Below are positions 7,038-13,022 of a stretch of 28,279 bases of DNA, in pieces (the stretch's first letter is position 1; each line of letters begins with the position of its first letter). The notes under the pieces were generated by a model. That model had not been told where the DNA came from. It saw nothing but the letters and a program-made list of their open reading frames with translations, and made no database searches. The DNA is from a virus: positions 1-28,279 of the IMG/VR virus record IMGVR_UViG_3300027710_000107. One strand, 5' to 3'. Made by a program: the position numbers and the translations under genes.

Positions 7038-7275
7038 AATGACCTCGTGTTTAAACAGATTATAAACCTGCCCCAAACCGTCAAATTTGGGTGGCAGACT
7101 GAACAGGGTTGACGGACTGGTAAACACGAACCAGCAAGCCCGAAGGCTTCCCCATTCAGCCAACCATAACACGGGTGTAGCTGAACGATACGCAATAAAA
7201 AACCGCTTAACGCGGTATTTGCGTGTGTTTACTTATCAGGCCGTCAAACCTGCCTGCCCGATGTGGGGCATTGCA
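7038..7275 (-). ncRNA. C4-like antisense RNA / leader of the antirepressor gene
   Basis: The transcript from the promoter at 7279-7307 would contain GGTTTGACGG (minus strand, ~7240-7252), a terminator hairpin (7193-7218), then a ~150-nt leader with CCGTCAACCC and TTTGACGGTTTGGGGCAGG before the ant start. GGTTTGACGG is complementary to CCGTCAACC apart from one bulged base, so the 5' RNA can pair with the ant leader. In one frame the leader encodes VYQSVNPVQSAT, the signature of Icd-like ORFs found in C4 loci. In P1/P7 the C4 RNA silences ant this way. Boundaries are estimates. Confidence 0.5.
7193..7218 (-). terminator. Terminator/attenuator inside the ant leader
   Basis: On the minus strand: ACCGC, loop GTTAA, GCGGT, then TTTTTTATTG. 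It lies between the leader promoter (7279-7307) and ant, so it can end a short RNA upstream of ant. Confidence 0.8.
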
Positions 7276-7278
7276 ATC

Positions 7279-7307
7279 ATCATAGTCATAAGTTTGTTTT
7301 CCGTCAA
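7279..7307 (-). promoter_or_regulatory. Promoter for the antirepressor leader RNA
   Basis: On the minus strand: -35 TTGACG (7302-7307), 17-bp spacer, -10 TATGAT (7279-7284). It sits downstream of HU and upstream of the C4-like region. Confidence 0.7.
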
Positions 7308-7347
7308 TAAAACATTTACCCACTCGCAAGAATGGATAAAGGTCTTA

Positions 7348-7363
7348 GCCCTCAAAAGAGGGC
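7348..7363 (-). other. Small hairpin after the HU gene
   Basis: GCCCTC, loop of four bases, GAGGGC, 9 nt past the HU stop. Similar hairpins follow the BRO-N gene (6285-6297) and the first leftward gene (10591-10608). None has a U tract, so they are more likely RNA 3'-end or processing structures than terminators. Confidence 0.55.
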
Positions 7364-7371
7364 ATGGACTG

Positions 7372-7644
7372 CTACATAACCGCGTCTTTCAATCCTTTAC
7401 CTGCTTTGAATTGCGGTGTTTTACTCGCAGCAATAGGGATTGTTTCACCAGTCTTAGGGTTACGCCCAGTGCGTGCGGCTCTATCCTTAACGCTAAAAGA
7501 GCCAAAGCCAACAAGGGTTACATCTTCACCACGCGCTAAGGCATTGGTGATATTGGCTGTTACCGCATCAAGCAACTTGGCGGCTTTCTCTTGTGAGACT
7601 TCAACATCTTCGGCAATTGCTTTAACTAAATCTGACTTGTTCAT
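7372..7644 (-). CDS. hup: HU-family DNA-binding protein
   Basis: 90 aa from ATG 7644 (MNKSDLVKAIAE), which has AGAG upstream. Upstream in-frame codons to 7737 do not match HU and are excluded. The full HU fold is present: N-terminal helices (DLVKAIAEDVEVSQEKAAKL), then VTLVGFGSFSVKDRAARTGRNP with the DNA-intercalating arm (RNPKTGETI), ending KTPQFKAGKGLKDAV. HU bends and compacts DNA and assists site-specific recombination and replication initiation. Phage-encoded copies are known. Here it may assist integrase, the origin or repressor loops. It is followed by a hairpin and then the ant leader promoter. Confidence 0.9.
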   Translation of the reverse strand: MNKSDLVKAIAEDVEVSQEKAAKLLDAVTANITNALARGEDVTLVGFGSFSVKDRAARTGRNPKTGETIPIAASKTPQFKAGKGLKDAVM

Positions 7645-7660
7645 GGTTTTTCTCTTGTGG

Positions 7661-7750
7661 TTAATCATCGTTGTCGTATGCACCATCGTCCTCGAACGGT
7701 TCATCGTCGAAGGGGTCAGGGCGGTATTCATCTTCATGGCGGTGAATCAA
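7661..7750 (-). CDS. Possible small acidic protein, 29 aa
   Basis: TTG 7750 start with GGAG about ten bases upstream, ending TAA at 7661. The predicted peptide is very acidic (DEYRPDPFDDEPFEDD). It fills the gap between the exonuclease and HU genes and ends 16 nt before the HU start, a spacing normal for this operon. No homologue is recognised. The TTG start keeps confidence low. Confidence 0.35.
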   Translation of the reverse strand: MIHRHEDEYRPDPFDDEPFEDDGAYDNDD

Positions 7751-7768
7751 TTACGAACATCTCCGTTG

Positions 7769-8458
7769 TTAGGCTTGGGTTAATGCCTTACGCAAGTAAG
7801 GGTCTAGGTCGGTTTGCTTTAACAGCCATTGCTTGTAATCAATTGGCAGTAACTCAATTTTTTGACCGTTATGCTTGCCAAAGGTAATGATCTTTGGAAT
7901 ACGTGCCATTTCCGAAAACTGGTACAGCTCCTCAAAATTCGTTGCCTTGGTCAATGGCAACAACAATTCAAGCAACCGTAACGTCATCCACACATCATCT
8001 AAGGCTGAATGTGCGCTTGTGGCGTTTGCCCGTGCAAAGTCATAATCTAGCGCGTACAGCATGGCCGTGAGCTTGTGTGAGTCAATCTCAGGGAACAAAT
8101 AACGCGCCATAGCCAGTGTACAAATGCGCTTAGGCTCAGGTTGCACGCCGCACGATTGAATGATCTGCCAATCAAAATCAATATTATGGCCAATCATGTA
8201 TTCAACGCTTTCGGGGAGTGCGAACGTGGTGTAAGGCTCGCAATCAATCACATCGCTATTAGTAATGTGGTGCGTGGCCATTGCGCCAAATTCAATCGGC
8301 TGCATAGGGTTAAACAGTTGACGATATTCAAAAACAATATCAAACCCGCGAATAATCATCGGGTGAGTTAGCAGTCTTGATACATCAATATAAGCCACCT
8401 CAACAGGGCGTGCGTTTTTTAGCCCTGTTGTTTCAGTGTCCAAAATAATCACGCGCAT
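7769..8458 (-). CDS. ExoX-like DnaQ-family 3'-5' exonuclease
   Basis: 229 aa from ATG 8458 (GGAG 5 nt upstream); a GTG at 8479 is less likely. DEDDh exonuclease motifs: ILDTETTG (D7, E9), GHNIDFDW (~95-102), and HSALDD near residues 150-156. The C-terminal region, ITFGKHNGQKIELLPIDYKQWLL (in parts), matches the ExoX-type C-terminal domain. It probably trims 3' single-stranded DNA ends. Beside a Sak4-like recombinase it makes up a phage recombination module. The ATG is 21 nt from the recombinase stop, so the two are coupled. Confidence 0.85.
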   Translation of the reverse strand: MRVIILDTETTGLKNARPVEVAYIDVSRLLTHPMIIRGFDIVFEYRQLFNPMQPIEFGAMATHHITNSDVIDCEPYTTFALPESVEYMIGHNIDFDWQIIQSCGVQPEPKRICTLAMARYLFPEIDSHKLTAMLYALDYDFARANATSAHSALDDVWMTLRLLELLLPLTKATNFEELYQFSEMARIPKIITFGKHNGQKIELLPIDYKQWLLKQTDLDPYLRKALTQA

Positions 8459-8478
8459 AAAAACTCCAAAACCACGCA

Positions 8479-9837
8479 CTAGGCGGCGTGGTCTGAATGA
8501 GTGGTGTAGTTGATTTCGTCGGATCGGTTGTAAAATGCGGTATTAAATACGGCGTTTTGTGCCTCAGTAATAACCCCAGTAAACGACTCAACATCTAACT
8601 TCCAAACATCACTCAACTCCTCAGTAGTGGTTGCTGATTTGATTTTAGCCAAAACAACATCAACATCTTCTTGAGTCATTGGTGTGACTTCATTTCTGCG
8701 TTTTTGGTAAGCCCGATTAAGCGTTTCACGGTCTTTGTCAGAAATATCTTTAGGAACGGCTGACACAGCGGCTTTTAACACCTCCATATTAACGGCGTTG
8801 GTAATCGACTTGATTAGAGCTATAACATCGACTTTCTTAGGCTCTGCTACTGGCACTGGCTGTTGCTCGGTCGGGTCTGTGACAGGAGCTAACGGCAAAG
8901 TGCTACTAGCCTCTTTATCAAGAAAACGACCTTCTTCTTTGCTATACACAACTGGCAATGCCTTTGCCGCCTGTGAAAATGCCGTTCTCATTTGAGCGAT
9001 GTACGGGTGATCGGCATTGACGTTGTAAATAAGCTCGTTTAGAGCCTGTGCGTTTTCACATAACAGACAGTCATTTTTCCAGTTTTGCAGGTCATCAAGG
9101 TGCTTGGCTTCTTCGACCTGAGCTTCGGTTAGGCTGTTGATGTGGTCTTTTCCTTGTTGAATCAAATTGCCCAAAAAGCTAGGCTCATTTACAAGGTCAG
9201 GCAGGGCAACATCACCTAAACCGCCTGAGTTTTTTGCGTGGTAGGCGGTAGATGGTGAGAAGTTCAACATCCGTACTTGTTTGCCTTGTTCGCCTGATAC
9301 ATTTGTCAAATAGGCCATTAAATCAGCTTGGCGATACAGTTCGTTTTTGTTCTTTCCGCCAACATCGGGACGGAAAATAATGTCATCACCTTTTTTATCT
9401 TCGGCGGCATGAGCCAGAATAATCACGTCTTTGCCATAACTGCGAATACGAGTGATCCAGTTTTTGAATAACTCATTAGCGATGCCTTGAGCCTTGAGCT
9501 TTAACGAGCCGTCATTTTGACGATTGGCTTTGTTTTCAGCCAAGTGCGTTTTAATCATGTCCAGCGCACGGCCAGCGGTATCAATGACGATAGATTGATA
9601 GCTTTCAACATCACAGGCTTCAATATTGGCAACATCAAGCCAATGCTCAACAGGGACGGTAGCCCCACGGCGTAATTTACCGCTACGATGTGCGCCTGCA
9701 TCAAAGTCGAACAGAATCGGGTTTTTCGCGGTGTAGGCGAGGGACGTTTTACCAATGCCGGGGTCTGCATAAATGTATGCCACCAAGCAGTTGACGCGCA
9801 TGGTTTGCGCTGCGCTAACGACGCTTTTTAACGCCAT
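8479..9837 (-). CDS. Sak4-like RecA-fold ATPase (phage recombinase)
   Basis: 452 aa, ATG 9837 with GGAG 7 nt upstream. Walker A ADPGIGKTS (24-32), then ILFDFDAGAHR, and a Walker B-like YQSIVIDTAGRAL (~82-94). DVIILAHAAEDKK and FRPDVGGKNKNEL follow, the typical core of phage AAA_24/Sak4 NTPases. Sak4 proteins are minimal RecA-like single-strand annealing or recombination ATPases. The core ends near residue 235. The long C-terminal extension (235-452) is helical and contains two related repeats (DVIALIKSITNAVNMEVLKAAV and DVDVVLAKIKSATTTEELSDV), a duplication seen in other phage recombination proteins. It is coupled to the ExoX-like gene. Confidence 0.8.
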   Translation of the reverse strand: MALKSVVSAAQTMRVNCLVAYIYADPGIGKTSLAYTAKNPILFDFDAGAHRSGKLRRGATVPVEHWLDVANIEACDVESYQSIVIDTAGRALDMIKTHLAENKANRQNDGSLKLKAQGIANELFKNWITRIRSYGKDVIILAHAAEDKKGDDIIFRPDVGGKNKNELYRQADLMAYLTNVSGEQGKQVRMLNFSPSTAYHAKNSGGLGDVALPDLVNEPSFLGNLIQQGKDHINSLTEAQVEEAKHLDDLQNWKNDCLLCENAQALNELIYNVNADHPYIAQMRTAFSQAAKALPVVYSKEEGRFLDKEASSTLPLAPVTDPTEQQPVPVAEPKKVDVIALIKSITNAVNMEVLKAAVSAVPKDISDKDRETLNRAYQKRRNEVTPMTQEDVDVVLAKIKSATTTEELSDVWKLDVESFTGVITEAQNAVFNTAFYNRSDEINYTTHSDHAA

Positions 9838-9962
9838 GATTTTTCTCCAATTTGCTTTTCAGTTTGGGCAACGAGTTTTTTAATTTGCTCGGTGCGTTGT
9901 TTTTCGGCTTGCTTGCCGCGCCATTGCGGAACATAAGGTGCGGCTTGTTGTTGCTGACTCAT
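9828..9962 (-). CDS. Small hypothetical protein, 44 aa, overlapping the recombinase gene
   Basis: ATG 9962 with GAGG upstream; TAA at 9828-9830 lies inside the Sak4 gene, giving a 10-nt overlap. The peptide is Gln- and Lys-rich and basic (MSQQQQAAPYVPQWRGKQ, KQRTEQIKKL). The overlap with the recombinase start implies translational coupling. No family is recognised. Confidence 0.6.
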   Translation of the reverse strand: MSQQQQAAPYVPQWRGKQAEKQRTEQIKKLVAQTEKQIGEKSWR

Positions 9963-9969
9963 AACCACC

Positions 9970-10107
9970 TCACTTAATCTCACACGTTTCGTTTGGGTTC
10001 ATCTTGTGAGCATTGGCGCACTTTCTGTTGTATTCTTCATTTCCACCAACACCAAACGCACCCACTAAGATCACCCAAAACACCAATAAAACTAACCAAT
10101 TTGGCAT
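9970..10107 (-). CDS. Small secreted or membrane-anchored protein, 45 aa
   Basis: ATG 10107 overlaps the stop of the 62-aa gene (TAATG), which is strong evidence for coupling. Residues 4-20 are a hydrophobic segment (WLVLLVFWVILVGAFGV). A hydrophilic tail follows with two cysteines (NRKCANAHKMNPNETCEIK) that could form a disulfide outside the cytoplasm. Function unknown. Confidence 0.6.
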   Translation of the reverse strand: MPNWLVLLVFWVILVGAFGVGGNEEYNRKCANAHKMNPNETCEIK

Positions 10108-10295
10108 TACTGGCACTCCAATTCATACATGGCACGGCATACCCACTCATTAGCCACCTGCGATTCAACAGCCTGCAATTCCTGAGCTAACAGGGCTTGT
10201 TTAGCCATCATTGCCGCAAAACGCTTACGCTGCAAAAACGCGCGAATTTCTTCAAACGCAAGAATCACCAACAGCACTAGAATTAATAATTCCAT
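10107..10295 (-). CDS. Small membrane protein with helical tail, 62 aa
   Basis: ATG 10295 with AGAGGTGATGAA upstream. An N-terminal transmembrane segment (LLILVLLVILAF) is followed by a charged helix with coiled-coil character (QRKRFAAMMAKQALLAQELQ) and a Cys-containing end. It sits in the leftward early operon just before the 45-aa membrane gene. The two may form a small membrane complex, but no function is known. Confidence 0.6.
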   Translation of the reverse strand: MELLILVLLVILAFEEIRAFLQRKRFAAMMAKQALLAQELQAVESQVANEWVCRAMYELECQ

Positions 10296-10319
10296 TTCAT
10301 CACCTCTTGTTGTTTTGAC

Positions 10320-10452
10320 ACTAAAAACAGCTAATGACTGCCAAGGAATGCCAATCCTTGTGAGTGTTTGCAGCTACACCAACTCCTGTTAGTTGCTAAC
10401 TACATGCGCCTTACCGCATTTAATTGGGCAACAGTCATTAGCTGTTTTTAGT
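10320..10452 (-). repeat. 21-bp perfect inverted repeat enclosing two smaller hairpins
   Basis: Arms at 10320-10340 and 10432-10452 are exact reverse complements (core ACAGCTAATGACTG). Inside lie CAAGGA/TCCTTG (10342-10347/10355-10360) and GTTAG/CTAAC (10388-10400). In the leftward transcript this gives a three-way, clover-like RNA between the first and following genes. One arm overlaps the coding sequence of a 34-aa ORF. Confidence 0.8.
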
Positions 10453-10493
10453 TTCATCAACCCTGCAAGATAGTTTTTTGTCGCTAGTACCAT
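10389..10493 (-). CDS. Possible small Cys-containing protein, 34 aa
   Basis: ATG 10493 has GGAG 6 nt upstream (GGAGATAGAAATG). The frame is open further to 10598 but without a better start. The C-terminal half (TANDCCPIKCGKAHVV) has three cysteines and is encoded partly by the left strand of the 21-bp inverted repeat. It could be a real short protein or a by-product of the RNA structure. Confidence 0.4.
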   Translation of the reverse strand: MVLATKNYLAGLMKLKTANDCCPIKCGKAHVVSN

Positions 10494-10590
10494 TTCTATC
10501 TCCGACCTGTTCGCTGTGATTGCAGCTAGTCGCCAAGGGTCACATCGCATAGCCTGTGAGAGCGTGAACTGTGTCTTTCTTAATGCCCTA

Positions 10591-10608
10591 AGCCCCAAAA
10601 GAGGGGCT
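10591..10608 (-). other. Small hairpin after the first leftward gene
   Basis: AGCCCC, six-base loop, GGGGCT, 20 nt past the stop of the gene at 10629. There is no U tract. It is the third copy of the G/C-stem, T-rich-loop type seen at 6285 and 7348. Confidence 0.5.
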
Positions 10609-10628
10609 GTTTAACGCTATTGAAGTGA

Positions 10629-10811
10629 TTAGCGGCGGCGTGGTGGTAAGCCACAAGCAGCACGAAATTCGTCATCGTCTTGCGCCGAACGGTTTGCGCG
10701 GTGTGCGTATTCAGAGTCTTTTTCTGATTGAATAGCGGCTTGTTTTTCGGCATGCTGTTGACTGATAACAGCGTTTCTTGTGGCTTGGTTTGTGTAGCGG
10801 CTAATGTGCAT
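10629..10811 (-). CDS. First gene of the leftward early operon, 60 aa, unknown
   Basis: ATG 10811 (MHISRYTNQATRN) is favoured since GGAG lies 9 nt upstream; ATG 10826 would add five residues. The protein is helical and very polar, with an N-terminal Arg-containing segment, a central Gln/Glu/Lys helix and a C-terminal LPPRRR. It occupies the place of lambda N, directly behind the leftward promoter. It is not clearly an arginine-rich antiterminator, so that role is only a possibility, raised by the serial terminators downstream. Confidence 0.55.
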   Translation of the reverse strand: MHISRYTNQATRNAVISQQHAEKQAAIQSEKDSEYAHRANRSAQDDDEFRAACGLPPRRR

Positions 10812-10844
10812 TTTGTGTTGCTCCATACGGGTTGGTATGGATTA

Positions 10845-10896
10845 AATATAAGTTATCTTACTTTTTAATGCAAGATAACTTAGTAAGATAACTTAT
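10845..10896 (-). promoter_or_regulatory. Leftward early promoter with three repressor operators (OL)
   Basis: Promoter on the minus strand: -35 TTGCAT (10868-10873), 17-bp spacer, -10 TATATT (10845-10850). Operators: ATAAGTTATCTTAC (10848-10861), CAAGATAACTTA (10871-10882) and GTAAGATAACTTAT (10883-10896). The first is the exact reverse complement of the third and is identical to the operator at 13680-13693 next to the repressor gene. Repressor bound here would cover both promoter boxes. Confidence 0.85.
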
Positions 10897-10960
10897 TGTT
10901 TGCTTAAAATTTAATCAATTGAAGTTTAGGGTAAAGAACTTTATTTAATGAGGGGTGCTA

Positions 10961-11074
10961 ATGAGGGGAGTAGCGGCGTTATGGGGTATGTTCCACGGCT
11001 TACGGGGTATGCTTTTTTGGCAGAAGGAATATTGCAGGTGTAAAAAAGCCCTCACTGGGAGGGCTTTGGGTTAA
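10961..11074 (+). CDS. Doubtful rightward ORF, 37 aa, in the gap between OL and the kinase pair
   Basis: The 190-nt stretch 10897-11089 has no clear leftward gene. On the plus strand ATG 10961 has GAGGGG five bases upstream and codes for a peptide with ALWGMFHGLRGMLFWQKEY and two cysteines. It runs through the terminator hairpin at 11045-11067, which argues against it. A second ATG (10948) opens another 31-codon frame. No promoter is evident. Confidence 0.2.
   Translation: MRGVAALWGMFHGLRGMLFWQKEYCRCKKALTGRALG
11040..11067 (-). terminator. Rho-independent terminator of the immunity operon
   Basis: On the minus strand: AAAGCCCTC, loop CCAGT, GAGGGCTTT, then a T run. It is 22 nt after the DUF3037 gene stop and ends the operon that begins at the repressor. 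Confidence 0.9.
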
Positions 11075-11089
11075 TGGCTGGTTCAGGAA

Positions 11090-12022
11090 TCAAGCCAACT
11101 CCGCCGCCGCTTCATAAATTTTTTGCTTATCATCCGTCACTACAACATTGACTGGGTAGCCATTCTTTTTCATTTGATTGATAGCGTATAAAGAACTGTC
11201 TATCTCGTTATCAATTTGCGCGTTAAGTGCTTCACTAAATCCAGCGTCAACCGACGGCCTGTAAATAAAAATGCCACTTTTTGAACGCTTGCCTAGCATT
11301 TCACACGCATTACGCACGTTTAGGCAGCCGTGTGCAATATGGTAGCCGCGATGCGTAGGGTCTTTATAGGCTGCCGATACTATTGTGCCAAAGCAAGAAG
11401 GGGCTTCATCTTGCAGATTGCCGTTGCTGTTCCAAATAGGCAGGTCAATATAAATCCCGTTTGAGCCTGTGGCATCACGAATATATACAGGGGTGTCGCG
11501 GTAAATACGCTCATACACGCTTGGCATTTCTTTTTTAAGTCGGCCAAAAATTGTTTGTCTTAGTTTGGAGGTATGCAAGGAGTCCTTGTCTTTTAAGACG
11601 GTATTATCCTCATCAATACACTGCAAGTTCACCATGGTGTTGTACAGTGAGTCGATGATGTCGGCGATGCTGTTGCCTGAGGCATAAGCGGTATCGGTAA
11701 ACAAAATATGGGGTGACGACGGTGTTGCAAAATCATTTTGATAAAAGCGTTTTTTAATGGTGTTGAGCAAAAAATTAAAATTATCCAGTCCTTTGTAGCC
11801 AAATAAACACTGGAACGGGCGTGCATCGGGAATGAGGCGATGATGAATTTGCCCTGTATTATCAATCATTGCGACACCGACGTTAAACAATTCGCCTGTG
11901 ACTAAATCGGGAATGAGTCGTAAGGTAAACCATTGTCCACTCACCAAAGGTAAATCAGACGCATCATCAAACAACGCACTAAAGGCTAAATCAGGTGTTG
12001 ATACCGTTGGCGAATGAGACAT
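11090..12022 (-). CDS. DUF3037-like protein, partner of the HipA-like kinase
   Basis: 310 aa. ATG 12022 has AGGAG 7 nt upstream and overlaps the kinase gene by 37 nt. Residues ~29-55 (GQWFTLRLIPDLVTGELFNVGVAMID) carry the DUF3037 hallmark: a leading beta strand, then a PD-x-x-x-GE-x-x-NVGV pattern. A long mixed alpha/beta region follows with no recognised catalytic motif. DUF3037 genes often lie beside HipA-like kinase genes in bacteria (from memory), which suggests a substrate, inhibitor or regulatory partner. The pair is transcribed leftward from the repressor side and ends at the terminator 11040-11067. It sits in the lysogeny-expressed rexAB position. A toxin-antitoxin or superinfection-exclusion role is inference. 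Confidence 0.65.
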   Translation of the reverse strand: MSHSPTVSTPDLAFSALFDDASDLPLVSGQWFTLRLIPDLVTGELFNVGVAMIDNTGQIHHRLIPDARPFQCLFGYKGLDNFNFLLNTIKKRFYQNDFATPSSPHILFTDTAYASGNSIADIIDSLYNTMVNLQCIDEDNTVLKDKDSLHTSKLRQTIFGRLKKEMPSVYERIYRDTPVYIRDATGSNGIYIDLPIWNSNGNLQDEAPSCFGTIVSAAYKDPTHRGYHIAHGCLNVRNACEMLGKRSKSGIFIYRPSVDAGFSEALNAQIDNEIDSSLYAINQMKKNGYPVNVVVTDDKQKIYEAAAELA

Positions 12023-12831
12023 GAGACCGCTCCTGTGCGCTGCTGCAAAAAGTCGTAAAAAGCTTGTTGTTCTTGTGGCTCTTTAATAAACGATTGTATC
12101 CAGTATAGCAATTCATTCTCAATATGATTCGTGCTTGTTGCGTGTTGATCAGCACAAAACAGTGTGTGGTGAATATTTTTTTTAGTGGGTTGATGCAGCC
12201 AAATATGTTCAGAAAGTCGGTTGCGATAGAGTTTGTCCGCGTCAAGCATTCCTACCGTCCAGCGTTCGCTTTTATCACAGACAAGACGGCCATTATCAAT
12301 GGCGGCGTAAGTATGCTTTTTGATGCGTAATAAGTTGTTGATGTGGCGGTCGGTGTGGGCAATATTTTCGTCTAATGCAATGGTTTTTGGTAAATCAGGC
12401 CATGCGGCAATGTCGTCACAAACATCTTGCGAGCTTTCTGTTATATATATTCCTGCACTTTTTCCATCGAGTCGCGTGGTGCAAAACACTGGATAATATG
12501 TATAGGATAGTAACCAATGGCTTTCACCCAATTGAGCAGACAGTTCTTTGTACATAGCATGGATTGGAATTTGAGCAATAAAGGCATGGATTGGTTGAGG
12601 TACGCCTAGCGCATGAGCAAACAAATAGCCTATGATTTCGTTAATAAGGCCACGTTCTCCTTCATTAAGTGGGTAAATTTTGCAATAGGCTGTCACAGGT
12701 TTGGCAAGGTTTGGGTGGCTAAATGTCGCTACAAATACAGGATTAAGATTCTGAACCTTGGGATCTGCCCAACCAATAAATGAGCCAAAACAACGGGCAT
12801 TAAGCGTGGAAATAATCCGTTCAGTCGTCAT
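11986..12831 (-). CDS. HipA-like protein kinase
   Basis: 281 aa, ATG 12831 with AAGGA upstream. Kinase-fold features: AYCKIYP (Lys51, ATP-phosphate lysine), EIIGYLFAHALGVPQP (residues 65-80, Glu65 as the helix partner), catalytic loop HTDRHINNLL (159-168; D161, N165/166), metal-binding AAIDNGRL (176-183; D179). This matches the short HipA-like kinases, which lack the classical HipA N-terminal domain, more than full-length HipA (~440 aa). HipA-family kinases phosphorylate translation factors such as aminoacyl-tRNA synthetases and halt growth. No HipB-type antitoxin gene is adjacent. The companion is DUF3037, and the upstream CI has the nearest HTH. The operon order CI, membrane peptide, kinase, DUF3037 suggests expression in the lysogen. 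Confidence 0.75.
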   Translation of the reverse strand: MTTERIISTLNARCFGSFIGWADPKVQNLNPVFVATFSHPNLAKPVTAYCKIYPLNEGERGLINEIIGYLFAHALGVPQPIHAFIAQIPIHAMYKELSAQLGESHWLLSYTYYPVFCTTRLDGKSAGIYITESSQDVCDDIAAWPDLPKTIALDENIAHTDRHINNLLRIKKHTYAAIDNGRLVCDKSERWTVGMLDADKLYRNRLSEHIWLHQPTKKNIHHTLFCADQHATSTNHIENELLYWIQSFIKEPQEQQAFYDFLQQRTGAVSCLIRQRYQHLI

Positions 12832-12874
12832 TAAATAATTCCTTATATGCGGTTATTTTGTTTTTAATGTTCAC
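12821..12874 (-). CDS. Possible 17-aa leader peptide coupled to the kinase gene
   Basis: GTG 12874 has GGAG about eight bases upstream. The peptide is MNIKNKITAYKELFNDD, and its TGA stop (12821-12823) lies inside the start of the kinase gene (ATG 12829-12831). Such an overlapping mini-ORF would control kinase translation by coupling. Confidence 0.4.
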   Translation of the reverse strand: MNIKNKITAYKELFNDD

Positions 12875-12888
12875 GCTCGTAGCTCCTT

Positions 12889-12993
12889 TTATTTAAAACA
12901 CTCATAAATAGCCGAGCCAATACCAGCGATAACCATTGCTATCACTATATGTTTCATGTGTTTTTCGATGAATTTGTCGCTGTAGATGTACAT
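12889..12993 (-). CDS. Small single-pass membrane protein, 34 aa, between repressor and kinase
   Basis: ATG 12993 has AAGGA 7 nt upstream; TAA at 12889. Short polar N-terminus (MYIYSDKFIEKHMK), then a hydrophobic segment (HIVIAMVIAGIGSAIYE) long enough for one membrane span, and a Cys/Lys end. It lies 29 nt after the repressor stop and 14 nt before the leader peptide of the kinase, so it is part of the same operon. Such peptides can be membrane sensors or toxins, but nothing in the sequence fixes the role. Confidence 0.55.
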   Translation of the reverse strand: MYIYSDKFIEKHMKHIVIAMVIAGIGSAIYECFK

Positions 12994-13022
12994 AGAAACG
13001 TCCTTGTTTTCAAATAAAGTTT

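Noticed and set aside
6285-10608. Hairpins at 6285, 7348 and 10591 as lambda-like boxB elements
   Set aside because: On the transcribed (minus) strand their loops are T-rich rather than GNRA-like, they follow stop codons, and no boxA is evident.
11629-12330. Alternative-frame ORFs within the kinase and DUF3037 genes
   Set aside because: Shadow frames of two genes that have clear family signatures and proper ribosome sites.
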